In this document: positions 34,802 through 43,159 of the stretch, piece after piece
Numbering within the stretch: position 1 is the stretch's first letter
How the letters are laid out: each line of letters starts with the position of its first letter
NCBI RefSeq assembly: GCF_004923295.1
Contig: NZ_CP039637.1
Coordinates: 806,001-870,000, forward strand
Direction of reading: 5' to 3'
Source: Azospirillum sp. TSH100
GTDB lineage: Bacteria; Pseudomonadota; Alphaproteobacteria; Azospirillales; Azospirillaceae
Length of the DNA: 64,000 bases
The notes under the pieces: model-generated
What the model saw: the letters and a program-made list of their open reading frames with translations, nothing else
The model's database searches: none
What the model was told of the DNA's origin: nothing
Made by a program: the position numbers and the translations under genes

Positions 34802-34841
34802 CCTATGGCTCCGGAACATCCCGCACTGGAGCTTGTGTAAA

Positions 34842-35417
34842 ATGGGCAAGATCAAGGTCGTCACCGTCTCCGGCAATCTCGGCGCCCGATCCCGCACCCG
34901 CGCCCTGATCGACGCCGTGGTCGAGGGGGTGGAGGCGCGGACCCCCATCCACCGCACCGACATCGTCGTCGGCGAACTGGCGCCGGAGCTGGGATCGCTG
35001 ACCGATCCGAAAGCGATCCCGCCGCGCGTGGCCGACGCGCTGGCCGCCATCACCGGCGCCGATCTGCTGGTGGTCGGCACGCCGGTCTACAAGGGCTCCT
35101 ACACCGGGCTGTTCAAGCATCTGATCGACTTCATCGACCCGAACGCGCTCGGCGGCGTGCCGGTGGTGCTGACCGCGACCGGTGGCAGCCCGCGCCACGC
35201 CCTGGTGATCGAGCACCAGCTGCGCCCGCTCTTCGGCTTCTTCCTGGCCCACACGGTGCCGACCGGCGTCTTCGCCCAGGACAGCGACTTCGCCGACTAC
35301 CGCCTGACCAGCCCGGAGATCGCCGCCCGCACCGCCCGCGCCGCCGACGAGGCGGTGCGCATCGTCGCTCTCGGCCGGCTGGCCGCACCCGCCGCCGCAT
35401 CCCTGGCCGCCGCCTGA
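34842..35417 (+). CDS. msuE: NAD(P)H-dependent FMN reductase (MsuE/SfnE-like)
   Basis: 191 residues from ATG 34842, with GGAG 10 bases upstream. Flavodoxin-like fold with the FMN phosphate-binding loop SGNLGARSRTRAL near residues 10-22, VVGTPVYKGSYTGLFKHLIDF and TATGGSPRHAL, as in MsuE/SsuE reductases of about 190 residues. It would supply FMNH2 to the two luciferase-like monooxygenases and the SfnB-like enzymes. It is the first gene after the rightward sigma-54 promoter and 30 bp before sfnG. Confidence 0.87.
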   Translation: MGKIKVVTVSGNLGARSRTRALIDAVVEGVEARTPIHRTDIVVGELAPELGSLTDPKAIPPRVADALAAITGADLLVVGTPVYKGSYTGLFKHLIDFIDPNALGGVPVVLTATGGSPRHALVIEHQLRPLFGFFLAHTVPTGVFAQDSDFADYRLTSPEIAARTARAADEAVRIVALGRLAAPAAASLAAA

Positions 35418-35447
35418 TCCCCCCTTTCCGCTCCCGGAGACTCCGCC

Positions 35448-36557
35448 ATGACCGCCACCACGACCGCCAATTCCGATGCCGTGAAGTTCGCCTACTGGGT
35501 TCCGAACGTGTCCGGCGGCCTCGTCATCAGCAAGATCGAACAGCGCACAAGCTGGGACATCGACTACAACCGCAAGCTGGCGCAGATCGCCGAGCAGGCC
35601 GGCTTCGACTATGCGCTCAGCCAGATCCGCTTCACCGCCGGCTACGGCGCCGACAACCAGCATGAATCGGTGTCCTTCACCCATGCCCTGCTGGCAGCGA
35701 CCGAGAAGCTGAACGTCATCGCCGCCGTGCTGCCCGGCCCCTGGCACCCGGCCCTGCTGGCCAAGCAGGTCGCCACCATCAGCCATCTGACCAAGGGCCG
35801 CATCGCCGTCAACATCGTCAGCGGCTGGTTCCGCGGCGAGTTCCAGGCGATCGGCGAGCCGTGGCTGGACCATGACGAGCGCTACCGCCGGTCGGAGGAG
35901 TTCATCCGCGTCATCCGCGGCGTCTGGTCCCAGGATAATTTCTCCTTCAACGGCGCCTATTACCGCTTCGAGAACTACACGCTGAAGCCGAAGCCGCTGG
36001 CGCCGCTGCCGGAGGTGTTCCAGGGCGGCAGCTCGCGCGCCGCCCGCGACATGGCCGCCCGCGTGTCCGACTGGTATTTCACCAACGGCAACACGCCGGA
36101 TGGCATCAAGGCGCAGATCGACGACATCCGCGCCAAGGAGGCCGGCACCGGCCACCGCGCGAAGATCGGCGTCAACGCCTTCGCCATCGTCCGCGAGACG
36201 GAAGAGGAGGCCCGCGCCGTCCTGGCCGAGATTCTCGAAAAGGCCGACCCCGACGCGGTGAAGGGCTTCCATCACGAGGTCCAGAACGCCGGCAACGCCT
36301 CGCCGGAGCGCGAGGGCAACTGGGCCAAATCCACCTTCGAGGATCTCGTCCAGTACAATGACGGCTTCAAGACCAACCTGATCGGCACCCCGCGCCAGGT
36401 GGCGGAACGCATCGTCCACCTGAAATCGATCGGCGTCGATCTGGTCCTGCTCGGCTTCCTGCATTTCCAGGAGGAGGTCGAGTATTTCGGCCGCCACGTC
36501 ATCCCGCTGGTCCGCGAACTGGAAACGGCCAAGGCGCGCGAAGCGGTCGCCGCCTGA
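35448..36557 (+). CDS. sfnG: FMNH2-dependent dimethylsulfone monooxygenase (SfnG-like)
   Basis: 369 residues, the usual SfnG length, in a luciferase-like TIM barrel. FAYWVPNVSGGLVISKIEQRT at the N-terminus and RIAVNIVSGWFRGEF, VFQGGSSRAARDMAARVSDWYF and LGFLHFQEEVEYFG later are typical of SfnG rather than SsuD. SfnG converts dimethylsulfone to methanesulfinate. It follows msuE directly, matching the reductase/monooxygenase pairing of sulfone operons, and precedes the ABC transporter genes. Confidence 0.88.
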   Translation: MTATTTANSDAVKFAYWVPNVSGGLVISKIEQRTSWDIDYNRKLAQIAEQAGFDYALSQIRFTAGYGADNQHESVSFTHALLAATEKLNVIAAVLPGPWHPALLAKQVATISHLTKGRIAVNIVSGWFRGEFQAIGEPWLDHDERYRRSEEFIRVIRGVWSQDNFSFNGAYYRFENYTLKPKPLAPLPEVFQGGSSRAARDMAARVSDWYFTNGNTPDGIKAQIDDIRAKEAGTGHRAKIGVNAFAIVRETEEEARAVLAEILEKADPDAVKGFHHEVQNAGNASPEREGNWAKSTFEDLVQYNDGFKTNLIGTPRQVAERIVHLKSIGVDLVLLGFLHFQEEVEYFGRHVIPLVRELETAKAREAVAA

Positions 36558-36566
36558 GGCGGCCCC

Positions 36567-36592
36567 GGGGGAGCGGATCCGTCCGCTCCCCC
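36567..36592 (+). other. Intercistronic hairpin between sfnG and the livG-like gene
   Basis: Perfect 11-bp stem (GGGGGAGCGGA, then TCCGCTCCCCC) with a 4-base loop, 9 bp after the sfnG stop. No T-tract. It could set unequal expression of the enzyme genes and the transporter genes. Confidence 0.45.
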
Positions 36593-36626
36593 ACCCCACC
36601 ACTATGCAGTTCAGCGGAGCGCGCCC

Positions 36627-37481
36627 ATGCCGGCCGTCCTTTCCGAACCCTTCGTCTCGCCCGTTGCGGGGCCCGTGCCGTCCTCGACCGTCCCGTCCGC
36701 CTTGGCGGTCGAGGCGCTGTCGCTGTCCTTCGGCGGCGTGACGGCACTGAGCGAGGTCTCCTTCGCCGTGGCGCCGGGCGAGATCCGGGCGGTCATCGGT
36801 CCGAACGGCGCCGGCAAAAGCTCGCTGCTCAACGTCGTCAGCGGACTGTACCGGCCCGATCGCGGCCGGGTCTGGCTCGGCGGGCACAGCTTCGCCAGCG
36901 TGCCGACCGACCGTCTGGCCAGCCTTGGCGTCTCGCGAACCTTCCAGAATCTGGCGCTGTTCAAGGGATTGTCGGTGCTGGACAACGTCGCCGCCGGCCT
37001 GTCGCACCGGCTGCGCGCCGGGGTGTTCGCCCAGGTCGCCGGCCTGCCGTCCGCCCGGCGCGAGCGGGCGGAGGCCTATGGCAAGGCGGAGGAGCTGCTG
37101 GCCTTCCTGCATCTGGAGGAGTTTCGCGACCGGCCGGCCGGCACCCTGCCCTATGGCGTGCAGAAGCGGGTCGAGCTGGCCCGGGCCCTGGTGGCACGTC
37201 CGCGCCTGCTGCTGCTGGACGAGCCGATGGCCGGCATGACCCTGACCGAGAAGCGGGATCTCAGCGGCCACATCCGCGCCGCCCGCGACGATCTCGGCAC
37301 CACCATCGTGCTGATCGAACATGACATCGGCGTGGTGATGGGGCTGTCCGACCGCATCGCCGTGCTGGATTACGGCCGGCTGATCGCCGACGGCACACCC
37401 GATGAGATCCGCAACGACCCGGTGGTGATCGACGCCTATCTCGGCGTCGCCCACGACCTGGAGGCCGGAGAGGGAATCTGA
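36627..37481 (+). CDS. LIV-type ABC transporter ATP-binding protein (LivG-like)
   Basis: 284 residues. Walker A GPNGAGKSS at 58-66, Walker B LLLLDEPMAG, and the signature region LPYGVQKRVELARAL, the PYG-Q-R form typical of LivG rather than LSGGQ. The 27-residue N-terminal extension before the domain is Pro/Ser/Val-rich. It is first of five consecutive genes that together make a complete branched-chain-amino-acid-type importer. It lies between sfnG and sfnB, so an organosulfur compound is the probable cargo. Confidence 0.87.
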   Translation: MPAVLSEPFVSPVAGPVPSSTVPSALAVEALSLSFGGVTALSEVSFAVAPGEIRAVIGPNGAGKSSLLNVVSGLYRPDRGRVWLGGHSFASVPTDRLASLGVSRTFQNLALFKGLSVLDNVAAGLSHRLRAGVFAQVAGLPSARRERAEAYGKAEELLAFLHLEEFRDRPAGTLPYGVQKRVELARALVARPRLLLLDEPMAGMTLTEKRDLSGHIRAARDDLGTTIVLIEHDIGVVMGLSDRIAVLDYGRLIADGTPDEIRNDPVVIDAYLGVAHDLEAGEGI

Positions 37482-37484
37482 GCC

Positions 37485-38372
37485 ATGGAGTGGCAATTCT
37501 TCACCGAGGTGCTGGTCGGCGGCCTGCTGTCGGGGGTGATGTACTCCCTGGTCGCCATCGGCTTCGTCCTGATCTACAAGACCTCCGGCGTGCTGAACTT
37601 CGCCCAGGGCGCGCTGCTGCTGTTCGCGGCGCTCACCTTCGTCAGCCTGACGGAGCGCGGCCTGCCCGTCTGGGCCGCGATCCTGCTGACGCTGGCGGCG
37701 ATGACGATCATCGGCGCGCTGATCGAGCGCACCGTGCTGCGCCCGCTGGTCAACCAGCCGCCGATCACCCTGTTCATGGCGACGCTCGGCGTGTCCTACG
37801 TCATCGAAGGGGCGGCGCAGCTGCTGTGGGGCACCCAGGTGCATGGGCTGGACCTGGGCATCGATGACCTGCCGCTGGAGATCGGCGGCGTGCTGATCAG
37901 CAGCTTCGACCTGTTCGCCGCCGCGGTGGCCGGAACGATGGTGGCGGCGCTGACCCTGTTCTTCCGCTACACCCGCATCGGGCTCGGCTTCCGCGCCGTC
38001 GCCGACGACCAACTCGCCGCGCTGGCGGTGGGGTTGAGCCTGGACCGCATCTGGACCGCGGTGTGGACCGCCGCCGGGGTGGTGGCGCTGGTCGCCGGGC
38101 TGCTGTGGGGGGCGAGGCTGGGCGTGCAGTTCTCGCTGTCGCTGGTGGTGCTGAAGGCGCTGCCGGTGCTGGTGCTGGGCGGCTTCGATTCCATCGCCGG
38201 GGCCATCGTCGGCGGCCTGATCGTCGGCGCGGTGGAGAAGCTGGCGGAGGTCTACATCGGACCGTTCGTCGGCGGCGGCATCGAAGGGTGGATCGCCTAT
38301 GTCGCCGCCCTCGGCTTCCTGCTGATCCGCCCGTCCGGCCTGTTCGGCGCCAAGCTGGTGGAAAGGGTCTGA
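37485..38372 (+). CDS. LIV-type ABC transporter permease (LivH-like)
   Basis: 295 residues with about 8 membrane helices. GGLLSGVMYSLVAIGFVLIYKTSGVLNFAQGAL at the N-terminus is the LivH hallmark, and the C-terminal VLGGFDSIAGAIVGGLIVG region contacts the ATPase. It starts 4 bp after the LivG-like stop, so the two are translationally linked. It would form the channel with the LivM-like protein. Confidence 0.87.
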   Translation: MEWQFFTEVLVGGLLSGVMYSLVAIGFVLIYKTSGVLNFAQGALLLFAALTFVSLTERGLPVWAAILLTLAAMTIIGALIERTVLRPLVNQPPITLFMATLGVSYVIEGAAQLLWGTQVHGLDLGIDDLPLEIGGVLISSFDLFAAAVAGTMVAALTLFFRYTRIGLGFRAVADDQLAALAVGLSLDRIWTAVWTAAGVVALVAGLLWGARLGVQFSLSLVVLKALPVLVLGGFDSIAGAIVGGLIVGAVEKLAEVYIGPFVGGGIEGWIAYVAALGFLLIRPSGLFGAKLVERV

Positions 38373-38375
38373 GCC

Positions 38376-39431
38376 ATGACCGACATCGCCCTCGACAAGA
38401 CCGGAACCGGCACGGTGCGCCGCCTCTCCCCCGCCCCGTTCGGCATCGGCCTCCTGCTGATCGTCGCCTATGGCGTCCTGCCGCTGGTCGGCAGCGAGTA
38501 TCTGTTCGACGCCATCCTGACACCCTTCCTGGCACTGGCGCTCGCCGGGCTGGGGCTGAACATCCTGACCGGCTATGCCGGACAGGTGTCGCTGGGATCC
38601 TCCGCCTTCATGGCGGTGGGGGCCTATGCCGCCTACAATCTGGCGCTCCGCCTGCCCGGCCTGCCGTTCCTGCTGGACATCCTGCTGGCCGGTCTGGTGG
38701 CCGCCGCGGTCGGGCTGCTGTTCGGCCTGCCCAGCCTGCGGCTGCGTGGCTTCTACCTCGCCGTCTCGACGCTGGCCGCCCAGTTCTTCGTGCAATGGGT
38801 GTTCAACAAGGTCGGCTGGTTTTCCAACAACAGCCCGTCCGGCATCGTCACCGTGCCGCCGCTGTCGGTCGCTGGCCTGCCGCTCGACAGCTCCGCCGGC
38901 CGCTACCTGTTCGCGCTCGGCGTGGTGACGGCGGTGACGCTGGCGGTGTGGCGGCTGGTGGAAAGCCCGACCGGCCGCGCCCTGGTCGCCCTGCGCGACC
39001 ACGAGACGGCGGCGCGGGTGATCGGCATCCCGGTGCTGCGGGTGAAGCTGCTGGCCTTCGCCGTCTCCTCCTTCATCATCGGGGTCGCCGGGGTGCTGTG
39101 GGCCTTCGCCTATCTGCGCACGGTGGAGCCGGCCGGCTTCAACCTCGACCGCTCCTTCCAAATCCTGTTCATCGTCATCATCGGCGGGTTGGCCTCGCTG
39201 CGCGGGGCCTTCCTGGGGGCGGCGCTGATCGTCGTCTTCCCGCTGCTGCTGGCCCGGCTGGGCGAAGCGCTGCTGGGCGGGCTGTTCGACAGCGGCGTGC
39301 TGGAGATGAGCCAGCGCATCGTGCTCGGCCTGCTGATCGTCACCTTCCTGATCGCCGAACCGGCCGGCCTGACCGCCCTGCTCGACCGGGCCTGGAACCG
39401 GATCGCCGGACGCTTCCGCCGGGCCAGCTGA
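38376..39431 (+). CDS. LIV-type ABC transporter permease (LivM-like)
   Basis: 351 residues with about 9-10 membrane helices. The LivM hallmarks are LALAGLGLNILTGYAGQVSLGSSAFMAVGAYAAY, VALRDHETAARVIGIPVLRVKLLAFAVSS and FIVIIGGLASLRGAFLGAAL. The start is 4 bp after the livH-like stop. It pairs with the LivH-like permease in the inner membrane. Confidence 0.87.
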   Translation: MTDIALDKTGTGTVRRLSPAPFGIGLLLIVAYGVLPLVGSEYLFDAILTPFLALALAGLGLNILTGYAGQVSLGSSAFMAVGAYAAYNLALRLPGLPFLLDILLAGLVAAAVGLLFGLPSLRLRGFYLAVSTLAAQFFVQWVFNKVGWFSNNSPSGIVTVPPLSVAGLPLDSSAGRYLFALGVVTAVTLAVWRLVESPTGRALVALRDHETAARVIGIPVLRVKLLAFAVSSFIIGVAGVLWAFAYLRTVEPAGFNLDRSFQILFIVIIGGLASLRGAFLGAALIVVFPLLLARLGEALLGGLFDSGVLEMSQRIVLGLLIVTFLIAEPAGLTALLDRAWNRIAGRFRRAS

Positions 39432-39500
39432 GCGGCCCTCCCCAAAGAATCCGGGGCAGATCGCCCTTTCGCAACAAACCTCACAACGGAGACACACCAG

Positions 39501-40862
39501 ATGTCGCGTCCGAACACCCGCCCCTTGTCCCTGAAAGCCTTGTCCCTGAAGGCCGCCCTGCTGGGCGCGCTGATCGGCACCGCCGCCCTGCTGCCCGGCG
39601 CGGCACGGGCCGACGAGCAGTATTTCCCGCTGCAAAGCTACCGCGTCGGCCCCTATGCCGCCGGCGGCACCGGCTTCTTCGGCGGCTTCATCGACTATCT
39701 GACCCTGGTCAACAACCGCGACGGCGGCGTCAACGGCGTCAAGCTGACCTGGGACGAGTGCGAGACCCAGTATGAGGTCGAACGCGGCGTCGAATGCTAC
39801 AAGCGGCAGAAGAACCGCCCCGGTGTCGCCGCCTGGAACCCACTGTCGGTCGGCATCGCCTATGCCATGATCGACGATGTCGGCCGCGACAAGGTTCCGC
39901 TGATCACCGTCAACCACGGCCGCACCGACAGCACCGACGGCCGCGTCTTCAAATATGTCTTCCCGCTGCTGCTGAACCCGTACAGCGAAAGCTCGGGCAT
40001 CGTGAACTACATCGGCGCGCGGGAAGGCGGGCTGGAGAAGCTGAAGGGCAAGAAGATCGTGGTGCTGTACCACGGCTCCCCCTACGGCAAGGAAACCATC
40101 CCGATCTACCAGCTGCTGGCCGAGAAATACGGCTTCTCGGTCGAACAGGTCGAGGTGCCGCATCCCGGCAACGAGCAGCAGTCGCAATGGCTGTCGATCC
40201 GCCGGACCAAGCCCGACTATGTCGTCCTACGCGGCTGGGGCGTGATGAATCCGGTGGCGCTGAAGACCGCGCAGAAGGTCGGTTTCCCGGCCGACCACAT
40301 CATCGGCAATGTCTGGTCCAACTCCGAAGAGGACGTCATCCCGGCCGGCGACGCCGCCAAGGGCTACACCGCCATCACCACCCAGGCGTCGGGTGCGGAC
40401 TATCCGGTGCTGCAGGAGATCGCGAAGACGGTCTACGGCGCCGGCAAGGGCAATCTGGACGACAAGAAGCGGATCGGCAGCGTCTATCACAATCTCGGCA
40501 TCGTGAACGGCATCCTGAATGTCGAGGCGGTGCGCATCGCCCAGGACAAGTTCGGCAAGCGGACGCTGACCGGCGACGAGGTGCGCTGGGGCTTCGAGCA
40601 TCTGCGGCTCGATCCCACACGGGTCGAGGCGCTGGGCGCCAAGGGCCTGTTCCATTCCATCAACGTCAGCGTCGCCAACCATGAGGGCGAGGGCCGCGTG
40701 ACCTTCCAGCAGTGGGACGGCGCCAAGTGGAAGGTGGTGTCCGACTGGATCGCCCCGGACTGGGCGCTGCTGCGCCCGATCATCGAGAAATCGTCGCTGG
40801 CCTACGCCGCCGAGCATGGCCTCCAGGTCCGCGATCCCGCCGCCGAAGAGGCGAGCAACTGA
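39501..40862 (+). CDS. LIV-type periplasmic substrate-binding protein
   Basis: 453 residues, longer than LivK (about 370) because of extra loops. It has a strong ribosome-binding site (GGAGACACACCAG) and a signal peptide with likely cleavage at ARA/DEQ (after residue 37). The signal region contains a tandem 15-bp duplication (39525-39539 and 39540-39554) encoding LSLKA twice. Type I periplasmic-binding fold (Peripla_BP_6), with KKIVVLYHGSPYGKETIP and YVVLRGWGVMNPVALKTAQ. Its ligand cannot be read from the sequence; a sulfone or sulfonate is inferred from context. Confidence 0.83.
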   Translation: MSRPNTRPLSLKALSLKAALLGALIGTAALLPGAARADEQYFPLQSYRVGPYAAGGTGFFGGFIDYLTLVNNRDGGVNGVKLTWDECETQYEVERGVECYKRQKNRPGVAAWNPLSVGIAYAMIDDVGRDKVPLITVNHGRTDSTDGRVFKYVFPLLLNPYSESSGIVNYIGAREGGLEKLKGKKIVVLYHGSPYGKETIPIYQLLAEKYGFSVEQVEVPHPGNEQQSQWLSIRRTKPDYVVLRGWGVMNPVALKTAQKVGFPADHIIGNVWSNSEEDVIPAGDAAKGYTAITTQASGADYPVLQEIAKTVYGAGKGNLDDKKRIGSVYHNLGIVNGILNVEAVRIAQDKFGKRTLTGDEVRWGFEHLRLDPTRVEALGAKGLFHSINVSVANHEGEGRVTFQQWDGAKWKVVSDWIAPDWALLRPIIEKSSLAYAAEHGLQVRDPAAEEASN

Positions 40863-40904
40863 CCGGAAGCACTCAGAACTTGGGCGCAGAGGAGTCCCGC
40901 CGCC

Positions 40905-41672
40905 ATGACGATCCACGAGGTGCTTCTGTCGCTGGACGGGGTCGAGGCGACCTACAACCACACGATCCGCGCGCTGTCGGGCGTCAGCCTGAGCGTACGG
41001 AAGGGGGAGATCGTCGCCCTGCTCGGCGCCAACGGCGCCGGCAAGACCACCGCGCTGAAGGCGCTGTCCGGCCTGCTGCCGGCCGAGCGCGGCCAGATCG
41101 CCGCCGGCACCATCGTCTATGACGGCGAGGACGTCACCCGCCGCGGCCCGGCCGAGCTGGTGCGCGCCGGGCTGGTGCAGGTGCTGGAGGGGCGGCACTG
41201 TTTCCGCTCCCTGACCGTCGAGGACAATCTGATTGTCGGCGGTCAGGTGCGGGGCCTGGGCCGCAGTGCCCTGCGGTCCGAGCTTGAACGCATCTACGCC
41301 CTGTTCCCCCGGCTGCGTGACAGGCGCAGGATCCCTGCCGGCCTGACCTCCGGCGGGGAACAGCAGATGGCGGCGATCGGCCGGGCGCTGATGGCGCGGC
41401 CCCGCCTGCTGGTGCTGGACGAACCGTCGATGGGCCTCGCCCCGCTGGTGGTCGAGAGCATCTTCGCCGCGCTGAAGCGCCTGAACCGCGAGGAGGGGCT
41501 GTCGATCCTCGTGGCCGAACAGAACTCCACCGTCGCCCTGCGCCACGCCGACCGCGCCACCGTGCTGGAGACCGGCCGCACCGTGCTGGACGGCCCGGCC
41601 GCCGACCTGCGCGAACGCGACGACATCAAGGCTTTCTACCTCGGCTTCGGCGTCGCCGACGCTGCCGCCTGA
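40905..41672 (+). CDS. LIV-type ABC transporter ATP-binding protein (LivF-like)
   Basis: 255 residues. Walker A GANGAGKTT near 44-52, signature LTSGGEQQMAAIGRALMARP, Walker B LLVLDEPSMGLAP and H-loop-region AEQNSTVALRHADRATVLETG, all typical of LivF. An insertion VYDGEDVTRRGP follows the Walker A helix. It is the second ATPase of the importer and starts 42 bp after the binding-protein gene. Confidence 0.87.
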   Translation: MTIHEVLLSLDGVEATYNHTIRALSGVSLSVRKGEIVALLGANGAGKTTALKALSGLLPAERGQIAAGTIVYDGEDVTRRGPAELVRAGLVQVLEGRHCFRSLTVEDNLIVGGQVRGLGRSALRSELERIYALFPRLRDRRRIPAGLTSGGEQQMAAIGRALMARPRLLVLDEPSMGLAPLVVESIFAALKRLNREEGLSILVAEQNSTVALRHADRATVLETGRTVLDGPAADLRERDDIKAFYLGFGVADAAA

Positions 41673-41711
41673 CCGGACCAACCGCAAGAACCGAGAAGAG
41701 GATACGAGACG

Positions 41712-42974
41712 ATGAGCACTGCCGTTCTCGATACCACCACCAAGGCTGCCGCCCCCGCGCCACAGGGCGTCCCCGGCCTGCCCCGCCCCACCAAGCCCGC
41801 CCACGTCATCAAGGACGACGCCGAAGCCATCGCGGTGGCCGAGGCGTTGGCCCGCGAGGTCGCCGGTACGGCATCGAAGCGCGACCGCGACCGCATCCTG
41901 CCGGTGGCCGAACTGGACGCCTTCTCGCAGAGCGGCCTGTGGTCGATCAATGTGCCGAAGGCCTTCGGTGGGCCCGAGGTCTCCTACGCGACGCTGGCCA
42001 GGGTGGTGCAGATCGTGGCGGCGGCCGACCCGTCGCTGTCGCAGATCTCGCAGAACCATCTGGGCGTGGTCGCCGCCATCCGCACCGTTTCGGACGAGGC
42101 GCAGCAGCGCCTGCTGTTCGGCGAGGTGCTGAAGGGCATCCGCTTCGGCAACGCCTTTTCGGAGTTCGGCACCAAGCGCGCCGCCGAGTTCGCCACCCGC
42201 TTCACCGACGAGGGCGACCATGTGCTGGTGACCGGCCGCAAATTCTACTCGACCGGCGCCCTGCTCGCCCACCTGGTTCCCATCGTTGCGGTGGACGACC
42301 AGGGCCGCGCCTGGTACGCGATCGCCGACCGCAACGCCGCCGGCCTGACGGTGATCGACGACTGGTCCGGCTTCGGCCAGCGCACCACCGCCAGCGGCAC
42401 GGTGATCCTCGACAGGGTCAGGGTGCCGAAGACCCATCTGGTCCCCGGCTACAAGGGCTACGAGACGCCGACCGCCGACGGCGCCATCTTCCAGATCATC
42501 CAGGTCGCGGTCGACAACGGCATCGCCGAGGCGGCGATCCGCGACACGCTGGACTTCGTGCGCAACCGCAGCCGCCCCTGGGTGGACAGCGGGCAGGACC
42601 GCGCCTCGGACGATCCCTACACCATCCAGGCGGTCGGTCGCCTTACGCTTCGGCTGCACGCCGCCGAAGCCTTGCAGGAGAAGGCGGGCCTTGCTGTGGA
42701 CACCGCCGTCGCCGCTCCCACCGCTGAAACGGTCGCCAAGGCCCAGCTCGCCGTGGCGGAGGCCAAGATCCTCAGCACCGAGATCGCACTGGAGGCGAGC
42801 AGCACGTTGTTCGAGCTGGCCGGCACCCGCTCCGTCCTGGCCGAACACAATTTCGACCGGCATTGGCGCAACGCCCGCACCCATACGCTGCATGACCCGG
42901 TGCGCTGGAAATACGCGATCCTCGGCAACCACGCCCTGAACGGCGTCAACCCGCCGCTCCACGCCTGGAGCTGA
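41712..42974 (+). CDS. sfnB: SfnB-family sulfur acquisition flavoprotein
   Basis: 420 residues preceded by AGAAGAGGATACG. Acyl-CoA-dehydrogenase fold with SfnB-family marks: SGLWSINVPKAFGGPEVSY, QISQNHLG, TGRKFYSTGALLAH, DWSGFGQRTTASGTV and FDRHWRNARTHTLHDPVRWK. It is a paralogue of the protein encoded at 28958-30172. SfnB is needed for growth on dimethylsulfone in Pseudomonas, though its exact reaction is not firmly known. It ends the rightward operon, just before an intergenic hairpin. Confidence 0.87.
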   Translation: MSTAVLDTTTKAAAPAPQGVPGLPRPTKPAHVIKDDAEAIAVAEALAREVAGTASKRDRDRILPVAELDAFSQSGLWSINVPKAFGGPEVSYATLARVVQIVAAADPSLSQISQNHLGVVAAIRTVSDEAQQRLLFGEVLKGIRFGNAFSEFGTKRAAEFATRFTDEGDHVLVTGRKFYSTGALLAHLVPIVAVDDQGRAWYAIADRNAAGLTVIDDWSGFGQRTTASGTVILDRVRVPKTHLVPGYKGYETPTADGAIFQIIQVAVDNGIAEAAIRDTLDFVRNRSRPWVDSGQDRASDDPYTIQAVGRLTLRLHAAEALQEKAGLAVDTAVAAPTAETVAKAQLAVAEAKILSTEIALEASSTLFELAGTRSVLAEHNFDRHWRNARTHTLHDPVRWKYAILGNHALNGVNPPLHAWS

Positions 42975-43030
42975 CTGGACGGGGTCGGCAAGGTGACAGC
43001 GCGCAACGTCGACCGGGGCTGAAACGCAAG

Positions 43031-43062
43031 GAAGGCCGGCACTGCGGAAGCGGCCGGCCTTC
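43031..43062. terminator. Hairpin after sfnB, between convergent genes
   Basis: GAAGGCCGGC and GCCGGCCTTC form a perfect 10-bp stem around a 12-base loop. A-rich rather than T-rich sequence follows on the plus strand. The position between convergent genes suggests termination, but it is weak by sequence. Confidence 0.4.
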
Positions 43063-43159
43063 GGGAAAAAATGCGTTCGGTGAGGGTGCTTGCCGGGGTG
43101 GGACCGACCTTTGCCAAACGCTGACGTTGCTCCGAACGATCATTCACTGTGCTTTAAGA

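Larger units (their letters stand above)
34546..34841. promoter_or_regulatory. Control region between the activator gene and msuE
   Basis: 296 bp containing, from left to right, AT-rich sequence around 34600-34660, the inverted repeat at 34684-34697 and the sigma-54 promoter at 34785-34801. The AT-rich part could hold the activator's own sigma-70 promoter, but I cannot place it precisely. Confidence 0.55.

Noticed and set aside
39525..39554. Tandem 15-bp duplication in the binding-protein signal peptide
   Set aside because: It only lengthens the basic part of the signal peptide (LSLKA twice) and is a likely slippage event without clear function.
34803..40187. A 1794-codon open frame on the minus strand across the sulfur operon
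   Set aside because: It is antisense to six clearly homologous genes, has a Gln/His/Gly/Asp-rich composition typical of antisense frames in GC-rich DNA, and no recognisable domain.
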